Source of the DNA: Fimbriimonadaceae bacterium
GTDB lineage: Bacteria; Armatimonadota; Fimbriimonadia; Fimbriimonadales; Fimbriimonadaceae
Length of the DNA stretch: 64,000 nucleotides
Direction: 5' to 3'
Assembly: GCA_019694835.1 (NCBI GenBank)
Contig: JAIBBE010000223.1
Coordinates: forward strand, 1-64,000
In this document: positions 32,031 through 40,527 of the stretch, in pieces
Position numbering within the stretch: position 1 is the first letter of the stretch
Layout: every line of letters begins with the position of its first letter
Program-made: the position numbers and the translations under genes
The notes under the pieces: model-generated
The model's input: only the letters and a program-made list of their open reading frames with translations
The model's database searches: none
Told to the model about the DNA's origin: nothing

Positions 32031-32811
32031 AGCGATGAGCAGCCGCACGGAACGAGACAAGCATGCCTACGACGAAGAAGGCGTCTGGGAGGTCTCCAAC
32101 AAGTGGCACATGCGATTCCCGCATGTGTTTTTCGGTCCCAACACGAAACGTCACGACGCGATGTTTGATCGGGTGATGCGCGAACAAGCCAAAGGCAAAC
32201 GCGTGCTCGACATCGGGTGCGGCATGGGTGCCCTTTCTGTTCAGCTCGTCGAAAATGGAGCGGCGTTCGTGCTTGGCATCGACATCTCGGAGAGTCTCTT
32301 GGAGCAAGCCTATCCCAAGACGCGGGACGGACAGATCGAGTTCCGCTTGCAGTCGGTCGAGGAGAGCATTGCCGAGAAGTTCGACCTTATCGCCGGGTCC
32401 TCGATTCTGCACCACATTGACTATCGTGATATCTTGCCCCGATTTTATCGAGAAAACCTTAACGCGGGCGGACTGATGATGTTCCAGGAGCCCATCGGCG
32501 GCGGCATCCTCGTCCGGCTCTTCACCAAGCTGGTCCCGCGAGCCCACACGCCGGACGAGAAGTCGTTCATGAAAGAGGACCTCAAATGGCTCATGGCCAA
32601 CTTCCCGGATATCGAAATCATTCCGTTCAACTACTGGTCTTTTGGGCTTGGACTGATTTCGTCGAAGTTGAGCAGGAATCCGGACAATTGGATGATGAGA
32701 CTAGCCGATCGGTGGGACGTCAGTTTGTCGAAACGCGCCAAGTTTTTGTGGCCGTATTTCCGCCGGTGCTTGATTTTCATTCGCAAGCCGTCTTCCGAAA
32801 GCGCGTCATAA
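32008..32811 (+). CDS. SAM-dependent methyltransferase (class I)
   Basis: Start at the ATG at 32008 (upstream GGGAAAGG); ATGs at 32014 and 32035 are also usable. About 268 residues. The SAM-binding motif VLDIGCGMGALSVQLVENGA, motif II GIDISESLLEQA and the post-motif ILHHIDYRDILPRFYRENLN are those of the Methyltransf_11/25 group. The C-terminal third, with NWMMRLADRWDV and the basic KRAKFLWPYFRR, could sit on the membrane. It overlaps the lipid kinase gene by 23 bp, so it belongs to the envelope operon and may methylate a lipid, sugar or quinone-like substrate. Confidence 0.85.
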   Translation: MAMKETSEAMSSRTERDKHAYDEEGVWEVSNKWHMRFPHVFFGPNTKRHDAMFDRVMREQAKGKRVLDIGCGMGALSVQLVENGAAFVLGIDISESLLEQAYPKTRDGQIEFRLQSVEESIAEKFDLIAGSSILHHIDYRDILPRFYRENLNAGGLMMFQEPIGGGILVRLFTKLVPRAHTPDEKSFMKEDLKWLMANFPDIEIIPFNYWSFGLGLISSKLSRNPDNWMMRLADRWDVSLSKRAKFLWPYFRRCLIFIRKPSSESAS

Positions 32812-32818
32812 TTGACGC

Positions 32819-33262
32819 GTGTCCGACCTCAAATCGCGTATCGACGAACTTGCCCAACTGATGAATGAGTTTGGGCTGGAGCAGTCCAAGATCTCCGGGG
32901 ACGGTTGGACCGTGGAGTTTTCGCGGAACCTGCCAAGCCGCGGAACCTCTATGGTTACGGCGGGAGCGGTCGATGAGACAGAAGACCCGATCGAAACGCC
33001 TGCTGCCGCAAATGCCCCGGCCAACAACGGCACCCCGATCAACAGCCCAATGACGGGCATCTACTACTCGGCACCCAACCCGGGTGCCCCTCCGTTCGTC
33101 AAAGAAGGAGACCATGTGACCGCGGGTCAAGTAGTGGGTCTGATCGAAGCGATGAAGGTGTTCAACGAGATTGTTTCGACGGTTAGTGGCGTCGTGACCC
33201 GAATGGAGGCGCAAGATGGACGTCTCGTCCAACCCGGCGAGCCCCTCCTCTACATCGCCTGA
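32819..33262 (+). CDS. accB: Biotin carboxyl carrier protein (AccB-like)
   Basis: A 147-residue protein from a GTG at 32819. The N-terminal 45 residues are helical (IDELAQLMNEFGLEQ), a Pro/Ala/Asn linker follows (about 50-72), and the C-terminal biotinyl domain carries INSPMTGIYYSAPNPGAPPF and the biotinylation motif VVGLIEAMKVFNEI, whose Lys takes biotin. The size and the thumb-like PGAPPFVKEGD insert match AccB of acetyl-CoA carboxylase. The biotin carboxylase gene accC, the usual neighbour, does not follow; instead hom starts 47 bp inside the end of this gene. Confidence 0.92.
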   Translation: MSDLKSRIDELAQLMNEFGLEQSKISGDGWTVEFSRNLPSRGTSMVTAGAVDETEDPIETPAAANAPANNGTPINSPMTGIYYSAPNPGAPPFVKEGDHVTAGQVVGLIEAMKVFNEIVSTVSGVVTRMEAQDGRLVQPGEPLLYIA

Positions 33263-34544
33263 TCGCTCGTCGATCCGGATCGGGATGCTCGGTTTCGGCA
33301 CGGTCGGGCAGGGCGTTTGGCAAATGCTGGACGACAATCGCGAGGCGATCAAACAGCGCACCGGTTCAAGGGTTTGGGTGTCGCGCATTGGGGTCAGGGA
33401 TCCGCTCAAGCCTCGAGTAGCACCGTCCGAAATCGTGACGACGGACCTTGCCTCGATCGTCGACGATCCGGAGATCGATGTCGTGCTCGAACTTATGGGC
33501 GGGCTATCGCCAGCCGGTGATCTGATTGAACGCGCCTTGGCCAACGGCAAGCACGTGGTCACTGCGAATAAGGAGCTGATTGCCAAGGAGGGGTCGCGGC
33601 TCATTCGTCTGGCGGCAAAGCACGGGCTCGACCTTCACTTCGAGGCAGCGGTAGGAGGTGGAATTCCCCTGATTCAGCCGCTCAAGCACCAGCTATCCGG
33701 CAACGATGTGCTGAAGCTGATGGGCATTCTGAATGGAACCACCAACTACATTCTCACCAAGATGGCCGAAGAAGACGCCGAGTTCGGTGAAGCATTGACC
33801 GAAGCCCAAGAAAAAGGCTATGCCGAAGCCGATCCGACGAGCGATGTCGAGGGTTTTGACGCGCAATACAAGCTCGCGATTCTCAGCTCGATCGCGTTCA
33901 ACCGGGAAGTGCCGCCAGACCAAGTCTATCGCGAGGGAATCAGTCGCGTTACCAAGCGAGATATGCAGTTCGCTGATCTCTTGGGCTACCGCATCAAGCT
34001 GCTGGGAATCGTGGAGCCGATTGACAAGAAGACGGTTCGCGCCCGCGTTCATCCTACGCTCGTACCGAAGGAGCACCCGCTCGCGGACGTGCGCGGCGTC
34101 TACAACGCAGTTTGGGTCAAGGGGGATTTCGTCGGCGACGTGATGTTCAGCGGGCGGGGTGCCGGTGGTGCCCCGACCGGCTCGGCCGTTGTCGGGGACC
34201 TGATCGATGTATGTCGCAATATTCGATTCGGCGGGGCTGGAAACAGCGTAGGCTTCGACGCTCCTGGCCAAGGCGCGACCATGGACGACCTACTGAGCCG
34301 CTACTACCTTCGCCTGATCGTTCAAGACCGCCCCAAGACCCTGGGTTATATCGCGACAATCTTTGGGGAATGCGACATCTCGCTCTCGGCAATGGAAATG
34401 CGCGTCATTCCGACGCCCGGGCAAGGCGAGATCGTCTTTCTCGCTCATGCGTGTCGCGAATCAGCGTTTCGACGGGCACTTGAGGCTCTCGATGCCTTGG
34501 ACGTTGTCGAATCTATTGAGAACTGGATTCGGGTCGAAAGTTAG
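33216..34544 (+). CDS. hom: Homoserine dehydrogenase
   Basis: Reduces aspartate semialdehyde to homoserine in Thr/Met synthesis. 442 residues from the ATG at 33216. The first 18 residues are a Ser/Pro leader; then the nucleotide-binding GMLGFGTVGQGVWQML, VVTANKELIA, AAVGGGIPLIQPLKHQL, and the catalytic segment MGILNGTTNYIL. The substrate site shows GYAEADPTSDVEGFDAQYK. A C-terminal ACT domain (LIVQDRPKTLGYIATIFGEC) should give feedback control by threonine. The overlap with accB by 47 bp suggests coupled translation, although the pathways are distinct. Confidence 0.96.
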   Translation: MDVSSNPASPSSTSPDRSSIRIGMLGFGTVGQGVWQMLDDNREAIKQRTGSRVWVSRIGVRDPLKPRVAPSEIVTTDLASIVDDPEIDVVLELMGGLSPAGDLIERALANGKHVVTANKELIAKEGSRLIRLAAKHGLDLHFEAAVGGGIPLIQPLKHQLSGNDVLKLMGILNGTTNYILTKMAEEDAEFGEALTEAQEKGYAEADPTSDVEGFDAQYKLAILSSIAFNREVPPDQVYREGISRVTKRDMQFADLLGYRIKLLGIVEPIDKKTVRARVHPTLVPKEHPLADVRGVYNAVWVKGDFVGDVMFSGRGAGGAPTGSAVVGDLIDVCRNIRFGGAGNSVGFDAPGQGATMDDLLSRYYLRLIVQDRPKTLGYIATIFGECDISLSAMEMRVIPTPGQGEIVFLAHACRESAFRRALEALDALDVVESIENWIRVES

Positions 34545-34557
34545 GAATTTGGCTTGC

Positions 34558-35673
34558 TTAAGGTGGTTTGGGAACTGAGAGCTTCGTCAGAACGATCAGC
34601 CCGTCGAAACGGTCGGCCGGGATAAACGTGATTATGCCGCCATTTTCGGGTTCGTAAGCCTTGACTTGGTTAGCAAAGTCCTTTGCGTCGCGAAACCACC
34701 CCTCGCCTGACGTCGGAAAGCGACTCTCAAGTCCGTCAGCCAGCGCGCCCCATGATTGCGAGGTCTTGGTACAATGCTGATAGTAATCCCCTTTCTGTGC
34801 GAACAATCCAAGTGCGTAGGTCTTGTCCCCTAAGGCCTTGCGGAGATGGTCTCCCAAGATCGGATAACCGAGTCCTTTGCCGATGTGGCCGTTATGAGCC
34901 CAAAGGATGACCTTGTCCTTGCCAGTTTGGCCGAGGAGGCTCTCGGCCATGAGGTTATCGCGTACCGCCAGTCGCTCCATCATCGGAACCGACGGCTCAT
35001 AGTTCCAGTACTTCTTAAGGCCATTGATAGACCGGATTAGCAGGTCAAAGCGCTCGACATCCTCAGGTTTTGGGCGAATTCCTCGAACCTTCTCGCCAAA
35101 TTGGGTGAGCCATTTCAAATAGCCGTCGCGCAATCGACGGAACTCTGTGGTTTCGCCTGTTCGTCCCATGAAGGCATAACCATCGCCAAGGTGCTTTTCG
35201 GCATCTTCGGCAAGCGTCTCATCATAGGGCTTAAGCAGGTTGCGTGTGAGGGTCAATACATCATCCGAAGAGAACTGGGGATCGATTCCGATGACCTTCA
35301 ACTGAGGTCGGTTCTTAAGGTACTCGAAAAGGGGGACCATTTCCCGCCAACGATAATTAACAAAGAGGCAGGCTTTCATGAGCGCGCTCGGCGTCAGGTC
35401 TTTGCGTTGACTCATTACAAGCCCGGTCTCGAGCATCCCACATTCGAGGGCCAGGACATTGACTCCCAGTTTCTCGTGCATGTATCGAACGAGTTTCGTT
35501 TTGAGAAGGTAGAACTCGGCTCCACCATGCGTAGCTTCGCCAATCTGCACAACGGACTTACCCTTGAGCCGACTGGCGAGGAACGAGAGATCATCAAGAG
35601 ATGATCGACTGTACGAAACAGGCAGTGCCTCATTGAGCAAGAAGAGTGAAGCAGTCGCGATGAGAAGCCCCAT
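34558..35673 (-). CDS. Erythromycin-esterase-family protein
   Basis: A 371-residue protein with a short hydrophobic N-terminus (LLIATASLFLLNEALP) that could be a signal peptide. The family motifs are present: VVQIGEATHGGAEFYLLK (the Glu-x2-His), ALECGMLETG, LFVNYRWREMVPLFEYL and ILWAHNGHIGKGLG (the catalytic His region). Members act on macrolides or on succinoglycan-like and unknown esters; the family name does not prove drug resistance. It lies alone on the minus strand, converging with hom and 61 bp downstream of the oxidoreductase operon stop. Confidence 0.85.
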   Translation of the reverse strand: MGLLIATASLFLLNEALPVSYSRSSLDDLSFLASRLKGKSVVQIGEATHGGAEFYLLKTKLVRYMHEKLGVNVLALECGMLETGLVMSQRKDLTPSALMKACLFVNYRWREMVPLFEYLKNRPQLKVIGIDPQFSSDDVLTLTRNLLKPYDETLAEDAEKHLGDGYAFMGRTGETTEFRRLRDGYLKWLTQFGEKVRGIRPKPEDVERFDLLIRSINGLKKYWNYEPSVPMMERLAVRDNLMAESLLGQTGKDKVILWAHNGHIGKGLGYPILGDHLRKALGDKTYALGLFAQKGDYYQHCTKTSQSWGALADGLESRFPTSGEGWFRDAKDFANQVKAYEPENGGIITFIPADRFDGLIVLTKLSVPKPP

Positions 35674-35734
35674 GGGTGCAGTGTACTCGCCTATGGGCCG
35701 GGTCGAGACACAGGCTGCATCTCCACCTATAGAT

Positions 35735-36790
35735 TTAACGAAATCTCATTTGAAGCTTTTCCAGGTCGCTGCTCCCTGGGCAAAGGGCTTCATGCGGCAA
35801 GGTCGCCAAAGGTTCAGGAACCAAGTGATTTTGCTCGACCATGTCCTGTGATTCAGGGTCAATGTACAGCAGGCCGGTTGCTACTTCGCCAGCCGCTTGC
35901 CGCTCGCGAACATAGGCATAGGCGCGATCGCGATCTGTCGGATCATAATCTCGCGCCACTTTATGGAGACGGAGGAGGCTGTGATCATGCATTCTAATCG
36001 TTTGCACGGAGCCTTCGGCATAATCCGTCGTAATCTCATCCCGAATGGGGACGAAATCCGCCTGAATGACTTCAATTTGATGCTCACGGGTGTAAGCGTA
36101 GCTCTTCGTTGAGCCCTCATGGTCGTTAAATGTCACACAGGGTGAGATGACATCGATGAAGGCAAACCCTTTGTGCATTAACCCAGCTTTGAGAAGAGGA
36201 ACGAGTTGGGCTTTGTCTCCCGAGAAACTCCGGGCGACGAACGTGGCACCAAGGGTCAGCGCGAGCAAAACTCCGTCGATAGGATTCATGGTGTTGGCCT
36301 CGCCACGCTTGCTGGTCGATCCTGCATCGGCGGAAGCCGAGAACTGCCCTTTCGTTAAACCATACACGCCATTGTTTTCGAGCACATAGAGAAGGTTTAC
36401 ATTGCGCCGAATCGCGTGACAAAGCTGTCCGAGGCCTATCGAAAGCGAATCTCCGTCTCCCGAGACGCCAATCATGATGAGTTCTCGGTTTGCTGCGTCG
36501 GCTCCGGTTGCGATCGATGGCATGCGTCCATGGACACTATTGAATCCATGCGCTTCGCGAAGAAAGTACGCGGGTGTTTTGGACGAACATCCAATGCCAG
36601 AGAGTTTTGCAACTTTGTACGGTTCGATGTCGAGTTCCCAAAACGCCTGGATAATCGCGGCGGTAATCGAGTCGTGTCCGCAGCCAGCGCAGAGGGTCGT
36701 GATTGCCCCTTCATAGTCGCGCCTGGTCAGACCAACAGCATTCTTCTTCAGAGACGGGTGATGAACTTTGGGTTTGGGCAGGTAACTCAT
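35735..36790 (-). CDS. korB: 2-oxoacid:ferredoxin oxidoreductase, beta subunit (KorB-like)
   Basis: A 351-residue TPP-binding subunit. GGCG-type start ITTLCAGCGHDSITAAIIQA, the TPP/metal motif GVSGDGDSLSIGLGQLCHAI and ENNGVYGLTKGQFSAS are those of OFOR beta subunits. The C-terminal stretch VPIRDEITTDYAEGSVQTI and RDYDPTDRDRAYAYV matches KorB of actinobacterial 2-oxoglutarate:ferredoxin oxidoreductase better than pyruvate enzymes. Its start overlaps korA by 4 nt (ATGA). It decarboxylates a 2-oxoacid to an acyl-CoA while reducing ferredoxin, together with KorA in the cytoplasm. Substrate is inferred only. Confidence 0.92.
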   Translation of the reverse strand: MSYLPKPKVHHPSLKKNAVGLTRRDYEGAITTLCAGCGHDSITAAIIQAFWELDIEPYKVAKLSGIGCSSKTPAYFLREAHGFNSVHGRMPSIATGADAANRELIMIGVSGDGDSLSIGLGQLCHAIRRNVNLLYVLENNGVYGLTKGQFSASADAGSTSKRGEANTMNPIDGVLLALTLGATFVARSFSGDKAQLVPLLKAGLMHKGFAFIDVISPCVTFNDHEGSTKSYAYTREHQIEVIQADFVPIRDEITTDYAEGSVQTIRMHDHSLLRLHKVARDYDPTDRDRAYAYVRERQAAGEVATGLLYIDPESQDMVEQNHLVPEPLATLPHEALCPGSSDLEKLQMRFR

Positions 36791-38586
36791 ACGGTCACTC
36801 CGAGCATGGCATGTACTCCTTGGACAACATGGTGGGCGCTAAGCGGGTATCCGGCGTAATAGCAAATCGAGCTCAGCTTCGAGGGAGAGATACCGGTTTC
36901 GAGCAAGAGCAAGGTGCGCAACTGACCATCGCGATTTTGTTCGACCACAAAGATGATGTCGTGCTCCTCCACGAAGGTGTTGACCTCATTACCAAATGGG
37001 AATCCCCGCACCCGTAAATAGTCAATATGGAGGCCTTCTTTCTCCAGATGATCGAGAGCTTCGATGCATGCGCTATGACAGCCGCCTACCGTAATGAGCC
37101 CCGTAGAAGCTCCTGGACGGGTTCGGGTGAACGGTTCGGGCACTGCCTTTGCAGCGGAGTTGATCTTTCGTGCAATGCGATCGAGAACTTCCTGGTATTC
37201 CTCGGAATCCTCGGTGTAGGCACCAAATTTGTTGTGGCCTGAGCCGCGGGTGAAATATGCACCTTTTGGATGGACTCCAGGAAGCGTACGAGCGGGGATA
37301 AAGTCACCATCAGTATCGAGGTATCGGTAGTAACTCTCTGCTTCGGCAAGTTCTTCCGCACTCAACACTTTGCCACGATCTGGCCGGTAAGAGTCGTCCC
37401 ATGTTAGCTTGGGAATCATCCAGTCGTTCATTCCAATGTCGAGGTCGCTCAGGACCAAGACCGGTGTCTGGAATCGCTCCGCGAGATCAAAGGCGACCAC
37501 GGACATTTCGAACGCCTCCTTCGGATCACATGGGTAGAGGCAAATGTGTTTCGTGTCGCCATGCGAGGCGTACGCACACAGCAGGAGATCGCCCTGTTGG
37601 GTTCGGGTTGGCATCCCGGTGGATGGTCCCGTACGTTGGACATCGAAGATCACCGCCGGCACCTCAGCATAGTATGCCAGGCCCAAGAATTCGCTCATGA
37701 GCGAAATCCCAGGGCCAGCGGTTGGCGTGAATGCACGTGCCCCAGCCCATGACGCGCCGATGACCATGCCAATAGCCGAAAGCTCGTCCTCGGCCTGCAA
37801 GATTGCATAGCGATTAGCCCCAGTCTCCGGGTCCACTCTGAACTTTTGGCAGAATCCTTTGAATCCCTCCATCAGGGATGTGGCTGGCGTAATCGGGTAC
37901 CAAGCACCAACGGTAGCCCCGGCATAGACGCAGCCCAAGGCTGCCGCGGTGTTGCCATCGATAAGGATGCAGTCCTTGGTCATATCCATCGCTTCGAGCC
38001 GGATCGGCAGCGGGCAATCGTAGTTCGCCTTAACGAAGTCGTAACCGAGATCAATGGCCTTCTGATTAGAATCCAGCAGTGCCGGTTTCTTGGAATACTT
38101 CTCCCGGGTCAGCTCGACGATAATCTCAGGGTCCATATCCAGAAGAGCGGCAAGAGCTCCGGCGTATGCGATATTCTTCATGAGAATCCGTTCCCGCACA
38201 CCTTTGAACGCGCTGTTGCAGAGATCAGCCAGCGGAACCCCGATGCAGGTGATATCGGATCGGACAAGCTCGTCGCTCAAGGGCCATGTCGAATCATAGA
38301 CGAGCCAACCACCGGACCGCACTTCGGCAACGTCCTTTGCATAGGTGGCGGCATTGAGGGCAACCACCAAGTCGAAGACCGGAGTTCGCGCCGTGTAGGC
38401 ATCCTTGCTCACTCTTATCTCGTACCAGGTTGGCAAGCCTTGAATATTCGAAGGGAAGAGGTTCTTTCCGGTCACCGGAATTCCCATACGAAAGATGGCC
38501 TGCATGATGAGGCCATTGGCGCTAGCAGAGCCTGTACCATTGGCCGTGGCAATCTTAAATGCGAAATCGTTAACGTGGTCTTTCAT
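36787..38586 (-). CDS. korA: 2-oxoacid:ferredoxin oxidoreductase, fused gamma-alpha subunit (KorA-like)
   Basis: Start set at the ATG at 38586, which overlaps the upstream GltD-like gene by 4 nt; 599 residues. The N-terminal 180 residues are the gamma domain (FAFKIATANGTGSASANGLI, VSKDAYTARTPVFDLVVALN), the rest is the alpha subunit with GNTAAALGCVYAGATVGAWY and PITPATSLMEGF, then MSEFLGLAYYAEVPAVIFDV and RTGPSTGMPTRTQQGDLL. The gamma-alpha fusion is the KorA architecture. With KorB and the GltD-like flavoprotein it forms a three-gene operon, so the electrons may pass between 2-oxoacid, FeS clusters and NAD(P)H. Confidence 0.92.
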   Translation of the reverse strand: MKDHVNDFAFKIATANGTGSASANGLIMQAIFRMGIPVTGKNLFPSNIQGLPTWYEIRVSKDAYTARTPVFDLVVALNAATYAKDVAEVRSGGWLVYDSTWPLSDELVRSDITCIGVPLADLCNSAFKGVRERILMKNIAYAGALAALLDMDPEIIVELTREKYSKKPALLDSNQKAIDLGYDFVKANYDCPLPIRLEAMDMTKDCILIDGNTAAALGCVYAGATVGAWYPITPATSLMEGFKGFCQKFRVDPETGANRYAILQAEDELSAIGMVIGASWAGARAFTPTAGPGISLMSEFLGLAYYAEVPAVIFDVQRTGPSTGMPTRTQQGDLLLCAYASHGDTKHICLYPCDPKEAFEMSVVAFDLAERFQTPVLVLSDLDIGMNDWMIPKLTWDDSYRPDRGKVLSAEELAEAESYYRYLDTDGDFIPARTLPGVHPKGAYFTRGSGHNKFGAYTEDSEEYQEVLDRIARKINSAAKAVPEPFTRTRPGASTGLITVGGCHSACIEALDHLEKEGLHIDYLRVRGFPFGNEVNTFVEEHDIIFVVEQNRDGQLRTLLLLETGISPSKLSSICYYAGYPLSAHHVVQGVHAMLGVTV

Positions 38587-40391
38587 GCGGTAACCTGGGG
38601 TTCTTTGACGATTTGCTCGCGAACCGGACGACCGGCGTAGGGAAGCTGAAGGACAAACCTGCGCATATCCCAAGCATAGGTGGGGCAGCGCTCGGCGCAA
38701 AGACCGCAGTGAACACAGAGGTTCTCGTCCTTAACCATCACCCTCCCGGTATGCTTTAGGGGTCCTGAAACAAAGAGATCCTGTTCGTGGTTGTCGGCAG
38801 GAGCTGTCAAGCGAGTTCTCAGTTCGGCTTCATCGCCGTTGCGTGTGATCGTCAGACAGTCGACGGGGCAAATATCAATACATGCATCGCACTCAATGCA
38901 AAGCGCATCGGTGAAGTGTGTTTGGATGTCGCAGTTGAGACAGCGTTCGACCTCTTTTCGCGTTTGCTCATCCGTAAAGCCTTCCTCAACCTCGATCGTC
39001 ATCTTCGAGAACCGTACCGGAAGCTCGACATGGATCATCTTCTGTCGCTTCGCGGGGTCAAAGTAGTTGCTGTAAGACCATTCATGAAGCCCCATTTTGG
39101 TACTCGACAGAGTCTGACCCTGAGGAGGTCGGTCTGAAATCGGTTGCCCTGAACAGTATTGATGCAGCGAAATCGCTGCCTGGTGGCCATGTTCGACGGC
39201 CCAAATGATGTTCGCAGGGCCGAACGCCGCATCTCCGCCAAAGAACACACCTTCTCGAGTCGACATGAAGGTAGTCTTATCGACGATCGGCATATCCCAC
39301 TTGTCAAATTCCAAGCCGATATCGCGCTCAATCCAAGGGAATGCGTTCTCTTGACCAATAGCAAGAATAACGGTATCGCATGGAATGGTAACCCGGCCGG
39401 CAGGGGTTTGCACGAGCTTACCGTCAATCTCCTCCGACGTGAATCGATCGAATTCCATGCCGACCAGAACGCCATTCTCGACGAGGAACTGTACCGGCGA
39501 GAGATTTTCGAGGATTTCGACCTGCTCCTCTTCCGCATCCTCCAACTCCCACGGAGAAGCCTTGAAATACTTGCGGGTTTTTCGAGCAATGACCTTGACA
39601 TCCGTTGCGCCCAATCGCTTCGAAGAGCGGCAACAATCCATGGCCGTATTGCCAACACCGATAATAAGAACCCGTTTGCCAACCGTATCGATATGCCCAA
39701 AATGGATCGATTCCAGCCACTCGATGCCGATGAATACTTGATCGCTATCATGGCGTCCTGGCAGCTCGAGTTCTTTGCCTTTTGGTGCTCCGCTGCCGAC
39801 GAACACGGCATCGAATTCATTCGAGTCAAGGAGCGTTTTGAGGCTCGTGACCGGTGTATCGTACTTCATCCTTACACCCATGTCGACGATGTAGCCAATC
39901 TCTTCATCCAGGACCTCCTCGGGCAACCGGAAGGCCGGGATGTTAACCCGCATCAGGCCTCCGGGGCGGGGCCCCTTTTCAAAGATCGTAATGTCATAGC
40001 CAAGCGGCATGAGATCGTTGGCGACGGTCAGGGAAGCCGGGCCTGCACCGATGAGGGCGATTCTCTTCCCGTTCTTCTCGGATGGCGCGACCGGCAATCG
40101 GCTCCGAATGTCGCTCTTCTGGTCTGCGGCGACACGCTTCAGTCGACAGATGGCAACCGGCTTGCCATCGACACGTCCTCGTCGGCAAGCAGGCTCACAG
40201 GGGCGATCACAGGTACGACCGAGGATTCCAGGAAACACATTGGACTCGCGATTGACCATATAGGCATCGTCATAGCGCCCTTGGGCGATGAGACGGATGT
40301 ACTCGGGTACGTTCGTATGCGCGGGGCACGCCCATTGGCAGTCGACGACCTTGTGGAAGTAGTCGGGATTCTCGACGTCGGTTGGCCGCAT
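38583..40391 (-). CDS. GltD-like FAD/NAD(P)-binding oxidoreductase with ferredoxin domain
   Basis: A 602-residue flavoprotein. The N-terminal cysteine-rich domain (CQWACPAH and CDRPCEPACRRG) holds FeS clusters as in glutamate synthase small subunit; then FAD-binding IALIGAGPASLTVANDLMPL, NAD(P)-binding VLIIGVGNTAMDCCRSSKRL and the second FAD motif GVFFGGDAAFGPANIIWAVE. The C-terminal 150 residues add ferredoxin-type cysteine motifs, CIECDACIDICPVDC and CVHCGLCAERCPTYAW. First gene of the korA-korB operon, with ATGA overlaps. It most likely shuttles electrons between NAD(P)H and ferredoxin for the OFOR, rather than making glutamate; no large subunit gltB is present. Confidence 0.88.
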   Translation of the reverse strand: MRPTDVENPDYFHKVVDCQWACPAHTNVPEYIRLIAQGRYDDAYMVNRESNVFPGILGRTCDRPCEPACRRGRVDGKPVAICRLKRVAADQKSDIRSRLPVAPSEKNGKRIALIGAGPASLTVANDLMPLGYDITIFEKGPRPGGLMRVNIPAFRLPEEVLDEEIGYIVDMGVRMKYDTPVTSLKTLLDSNEFDAVFVGSGAPKGKELELPGRHDSDQVFIGIEWLESIHFGHIDTVGKRVLIIGVGNTAMDCCRSSKRLGATDVKVIARKTRKYFKASPWELEDAEEEQVEILENLSPVQFLVENGVLVGMEFDRFTSEEIDGKLVQTPAGRVTIPCDTVILAIGQENAFPWIERDIGLEFDKWDMPIVDKTTFMSTREGVFFGGDAAFGPANIIWAVEHGHQAAISLHQYCSGQPISDRPPQGQTLSSTKMGLHEWSYSNYFDPAKRQKMIHVELPVRFSKMTIEVEEGFTDEQTRKEVERCLNCDIQTHFTDALCIECDACIDICPVDCLTITRNGDEAELRTRLTAPADNHEQDLFVSGPLKHTGRVMVKDENLCVHCGLCAERCPTYAWDMRRFVLQLPYAGRPVREQIVKEPQVTA

Positions 40392-40493
40392 AGTCCCATT
40401 ATGCGTGGGGTTCAGTTGAATCTGCGTGTGGATTCAACGCAAAGTGAAACTCGACGGAGTTTTTGTCGCCTGAATTGGGGACAAGTCAAGGTG

Positions 40494-40519
40494 GTCCTGC
40501 CCGCCGATGTGGGCAGGAC
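40494..40519 (-). terminator. Hairpin after the PEP-CTERM gene
   Basis: GTCCTGCCC (40494-40502) pairs perfectly with GGGCAGGAC (40511-40519) across 8 nt. It lies 8 bp after the PEP-CTERM stop. There is no T-run in the minus direction, so it may slow rather than end transcription; a weaker AAACTC/GAGTTT hairpin stands a little further on. Confidence 0.45.
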
Positions 40520-40527
40520 GACAGAAG

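Noticed and set aside
31035..32060. 341-residue open frame on the minus strand
   Set aside because: It is antisense to the lipid kinase gene with the GGGDGTF motif; its own translation is compositionally odd and shows no family.
34558..35673. Macrolide resistance gene
   Set aside because: Only the broad erythromycin-esterase family is visible; most members have other or unknown substrates and nothing nearby suggests resistance.
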